Assembly: GCA_009103225.1 (NCBI GenBank)
Contig: RHPI01001327.1
Location: 8,722 to 72,721 of the forward strand
Direction of reading: 5' to 3'
Length of the DNA: 64,000 bases
Origin: Chlorokybus atmophyticus
Taxonomy: Eukaryota > Streptophyta > Chlorokybophyceae > Chlorokybales > Chlorokybaceae
Shown here one piece after another: positions 58,621 to 64,000 of the stretch. Each line of letters begins with the position of its first letter. The stretch's first letter is position 1. The position numbers and the translations under genes were made by a program. The notes below the pieces were generated by a model that saw only the letters and a list, made by a program, of their open reading frames with translations, did not search any database and was not told where the DNA came from.

Positions 58621-58794
58621 TGCACGCTTGTAGCCTGCTCGCGACACGCGCGCGGCTAAGGCACGAAGCAGGGCAAACACACGCCACTGCACTTCAGTCG
58701 CGTCTGACCAATAGGAGGGCAGCGTCTGGCTGCAAGCGGGGGCTGATCTCTTTGCCAAAGCGAAGACGGCGGCGGCGTTGGCGTGGGAGAGGTC

Positions 58795-61095
58795 ATGGCG
58801 GCGGCGACGGTGTACCTCGGGGTGGTGGGTGTGGTGGGTGGGAGTGAGACCGTGGTGAGCCATCCACGCCAGCAGCAGGCGGCATGCTCGTCCGCCGCGG
58901 CGACGGGGGCGTCGTCGCCGCAGCTCGGCCTGGTCTTGAGGGGCGGGCGGCGGCGGCGGCACGGCAGCCATGCGGGAGAACGTTTGTCCACAAGAGCTGG
59001 CGCCGCCGCCCCGGCAGGCAGCACCACCACCGAGCGGAGCAAGGTGCGTGCCAGGTTCACCTGCCCTTACTTGCCTCTGGGGTGTCTTGAACCATGAGCA
59101 TTGTCTGCTGCATTGCGTGACTGTGGTTGTGTGTGAACATACAGTCTCTCTGAGTCAAACATGCTTGCTTTTACGGCTGCAGTTGACACCTGTCGCGCTG
59201 GCAATGCATTGCAGGATGGCGACGCCTCCAGCAACGGGCTCAGCCGGCGCCGTCCGACACAGGAGCAGGACACAGTGCATGCACCCCGTGCCGCAGTAGA
59301 CTTCGCGGATGAAACGTATTCACAGCAGGTACGAAAAGCATCGACTTGTTACCCTTTGCTTCATGCAACAAATGCCCATGGTTGTTTTCTCGCTGCAAGA
59401 AATGGCAACAGTGGCAGAAGCAGCACTGGTTTGTTGCACTCAGGGTCCAGTGTACTCACGCACACACCCACATGCACATTCGCGCCCAGGTGCCAGAGGG
59501 TCACAAGGAGCTGCATGGTTTCTTGTATGGTGACGGTGGTGCAGAGGTGCACGGGGACGCGAGCTCGACGAGCGTATACGTGCCTCGCGATGGCGAGGAT
59601 GACGGTGCGGTGGTGGTTGAGCTCGAGCAGTGGGCTTCTGTGCGGGAGCTGGCAAAACCCGCCGGCGTGTACGCTATCTACGATGAGGCCGACACCCTCC
59701 AGTACGTTGGGTACTCCCGCAGCATGGCTGTGGCCGTGCGCGCCCACCGCGCCCGCGCGGGCCCACACAAGGCCGCGAAGGTCCGCGCACGTGTTGTTCG
59801 TGACCCCGCCATGATCACGCGTACACGCCTCGAGGCCGTGCGCGACGAGTGGATGACAGATGAGTTTGGACACGTCCCGCTTGGCAATGGCTCAGAGAAG
59901 GAGTTGTGGGAGGGTGTTGGGAGCCTTGCAGCCGTCATGACGGACGCCGAGCGTGCTGCTTACGAGGAGAAGAAGCTGAAGATGCGCAAGGCCATGGGCG
60001 AGAATCTCTACGATGATGTGGAAGGCGAGGCCGAAGACTCCAAACAGCGTCGCCTCAACCTGCTCAGGGCTGTGGAAGGTGTGTGAAACAGGACCAACTC
60101 ACGTGTGCAAGCGCGTGCGTGCACGGGTGCGTGTTTGTCTGCGGTGGTACTTGCATGCTCCTTTTTGAATAGGCCTTTGTCAAGCGTGCATGTGGCATTG
60201 TGCAAGCATGAAAGCACCTGTGTCTGACGTGGTTTTGTGTGTATTGCAGGTGATGACTGGAGTGGTGTGATTGATGGTCAGACCAAAGAAACGGTTGCCA
60301 TTCCCAGCAGAACGCCAATTCCGTCACCAGCCCCAGTGGAACAGATTGTCAGCCCATTTGCTCGAGCCAATGCACCGAGTGTGGGCTCTACTGCGTTGCC
60401 TATGCTAGAGCTCACGCCCGCAAATGTTGACAAGGTCCTGGATGAGGTGGGTGTAGATCATTTCTGAAATTTATTTGTCAGTGCCTGAAGCAATGTCAAT
60501 GTCAACACATGTTACTTGTCAGGTGCGGCCGTATCTGATTGCCGATGGAGGCAATGTGGAGGTGGCGGGTGTGCATGACGGTGTGGTAGCTTTGCGCTTG
60601 CAAGGTTGGTGTAGTTTGGTACATCATGAGGTGATGGTATTGTGCAGAAGTGATATTGCAGACGCTAATTTGGCTCTCGCCAGGTGCGTGCGGGACATGC
60701 CCGAGCTCAACAGCAACAATGAAGATGGGTCTTGAGAAGTCGCTGCGGGCACACTTTGGTGACATACTCAAAGAAGTGGTGCAAGTGGACAAGACTGACA
60801 TCACCGCCACAGTACAAGTATGCCTTTCCCAAACGTTTCCTATGTTTGTTCATTAGAAACAATGGCTTGAATCTGACAAAACTTGGCTCGTCCTTTGCAG
60901 AAAGTTGATGCGCACTTGGACATGTTGAGGCCGGCGATCACCAATTATGGCGGGAGCGTGGAGGTTGTGTCGGTGGATGCGGCGGCGGGTACGTGCGAGG
61001 TGCGCTACTCTGGGCCCCCGCCCATCGGCATGGGCGTCCAGGCTGCCATCAAGGACAAGTTCCCGGACATCAGACAGGTCACTCTGTTGCAGTAG
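58795..61095 (+). CDS. Plastid-type NFU Fe-S scaffold fused to a GIY-YIG domain
   Basis: Likely chloroplast iron-sulfur cluster carrier. Exons: 58795-59043, 59215-59328, 59490-60078, 60250-60446, 60523-60604, 60684-60817, 60901-61095; 519 residues, phases close. The first ~85 residues are Ala/Arg/Ser-rich, like a transit peptide. A GIY-YIG fold lies at about 175-235 (GVYAIYDEADTLQYVGYSR), closely resembling the N-terminal domain of plant glutaredoxin GRXS16. A linker leads to NFU domain 1 (about 365-455, VRPYLIADGGNVEV, cluster ligands in ACGTCPSST). NFU domain 2 lacks the CxxC (LRPAITNYGGSVEVVSV), as in plant chloroplast NFU1-3. Exon 2 uses the acceptor at 59214; the one at 59182 leads to a stop. 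Whether the GIY-YIG part cuts DNA is not shown. Confidence 0.88.
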
Positions 61096-61987
61096 TCGTA
61101 GCGCTGCGGTAGTCAACCTATGGCTAGCTTGTATACATTCATGTAGATTGCTGTTGACACATTTTGCGTTAGGTAGGTAGCTGACGGTGTAAGCTGCGTG
61201 TGTATTGTTCAAATGTAAACGACCAGTTCATGAAGAGTCTGTCATGTAAGGCCGTGTTGGGATCACGAGTTACAGTGTGTGTCAACTGCAAGTATGCGCG
61301 CTGGCGGCTGCGCACTGGCGGTGATGTCCGTCAGCGGCATGTCAATCACAGTGCACAGCGTTGTGCCAATTGGTACAGACAACAATAGCACAAGATGTCA
61401 GCTTATGTCGCGACTGTGCATGCGTAGCCTCTGTGCCACTATGTAATGCGCTGTTTGTCACCAGCCTGACAATGCGACTACTACCAGTGTCACCAATCAC
61501 AATGCGATATACTGCGGCCCGCAATGCGCAGCTGTAGGTGACAGTACACACAAGGTGAATGGCGTGATGTTGAAGTCAGTGCACTGCAACCAGCCGGATG
61601 CGAGCCTGTGCATTGCAACTGCAGAATCAAATCAGCCACTTCCATGCAAAGCCCTATCCACCTTCCCACTATCGTCGCCGCGCATCATACAGTCTGACAA
61701 GCAACTTGCGTCGGCACATGGTCACTCCAACAGTCAGGTGTGCGCCATAAGCATTTGCATACCGTATGATATTGCAGTGTAAACCATTGATACAACGCAA
61801 TAGAGTAGCCTACAAATACAAGAAGAGCACCAGGACTGTCCAGTGACTGGCCACAGCTCTGGCCCCTGCACATGCTTCTGAGCACCTACTGCGCAGCAAG
61901 CAGTATTAATAATAGTAATAATAATTATGCAAAGAATATGTGCTAAGGCCGGTCACTGTCAACTCGCTTACTATCCTCACCAACTGA
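61096..61987. other. Convergent intergenic region, no gene seen
   Basis: Contains the 3' UTRs of two converging genes. A TAATAATAGTAATAATAATTAT run lies near 61905-61928. No coding pattern was recognised. Confidence 0.5.

Positions 61988-64000
<2,013 letters not shown>

Noticed and set aside
59161-59328. NFU exon 2 starting at the acceptor before 59183
   Set aside because: Phase-0 joining there leads to an in-frame TAG; the acceptor before 59215 keeps the frame open.

Overview
This is a nuclear eukaryotic window, most likely from a flagellated green alga. The reasons are: dense spliceosomal introns with GT-AG (and a few GC-AG) borders; GC-rich exons set in AT-richer intergenic DNA; a plant-type NOT2; a plastid-type NFU with a degenerate second NFU domain; a PPSPP-hinged surface protein of the green-algal HRGP style; a ciliary protein (CFAP65); and a Penelope-like retroelement with an N-terminal GIY-YIG domain, as known from green algae. 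The species is not identified; a prasinophyte-grade alga is only a guess.

Layout. 1-2 kb: glycine cleavage H protein (-) with a broken tandem copy of its last exon. 2.1-6.4 kb: WDR44-type WD40 protein (+). 6.4-11.6 kb: gene-poor, with a long GA tract and CA/TG-rich DNA. 11.6-19.3 kb: 24-exon CFAP65 (-), divergent from a TSP1/EGF transmembrane protein at 20.1-23.5 kb (+). 23.5-26.2 kb: AT-rich, with an odd poly-C/hairpin patch carrying an exact copy of 133 bp from 31.7 kb. 26.3-30.7 kb: kinesin-14 (+). 30.9-33.7 kb: retroelement wreckage and tight hairpins. 34.0-36.75 kb: secreted modular protein with several frame breaks and an assembly gap. 37.5-44.7 kb: a 16-exon gene (-) encoding haem peroxidase, two DOMON domains, cytochrome b561 and a poly-Q tail. 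45.1-48.9 kb: a small membrane protein and CCR4-NOT subunit NOT2 (+). 49.4-53.5 kb: Penelope-like element with long direct repeats. 53.5-57 kb: AT-rich, gap, CA microsatellite. 57.1-57.7 kb: CCCH zinc-finger gene. 58.8-61.1 kb: GIY-YIG/NFU fusion. 62.0-63.3 kb: phosphoserine phosphatase (-), head to head with an organellar tryptophanyl-tRNA synthetase (+) running off the end.

Exon models were built by hand from splice sites, reading phase and family conservation. For CFAP65, the peroxidase fusion, kinesin, WDR44, NOT2 and NFU every intron phase closes into one open frame, so those models are strong. The genes do not form an operon-like pathway. The head-to-head pairs (CFAP65/TSP1, peroxidase/small protein, phosphatase/TrpRS) probably share promoter regions.

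The most notable item is the peroxidase-DOMON-DOMON-b561 fusion, which joins a DUOX-like peroxidase ectodomain to an ascorbate-type transmembrane electron carrier in one predicted 1735-residue chain.
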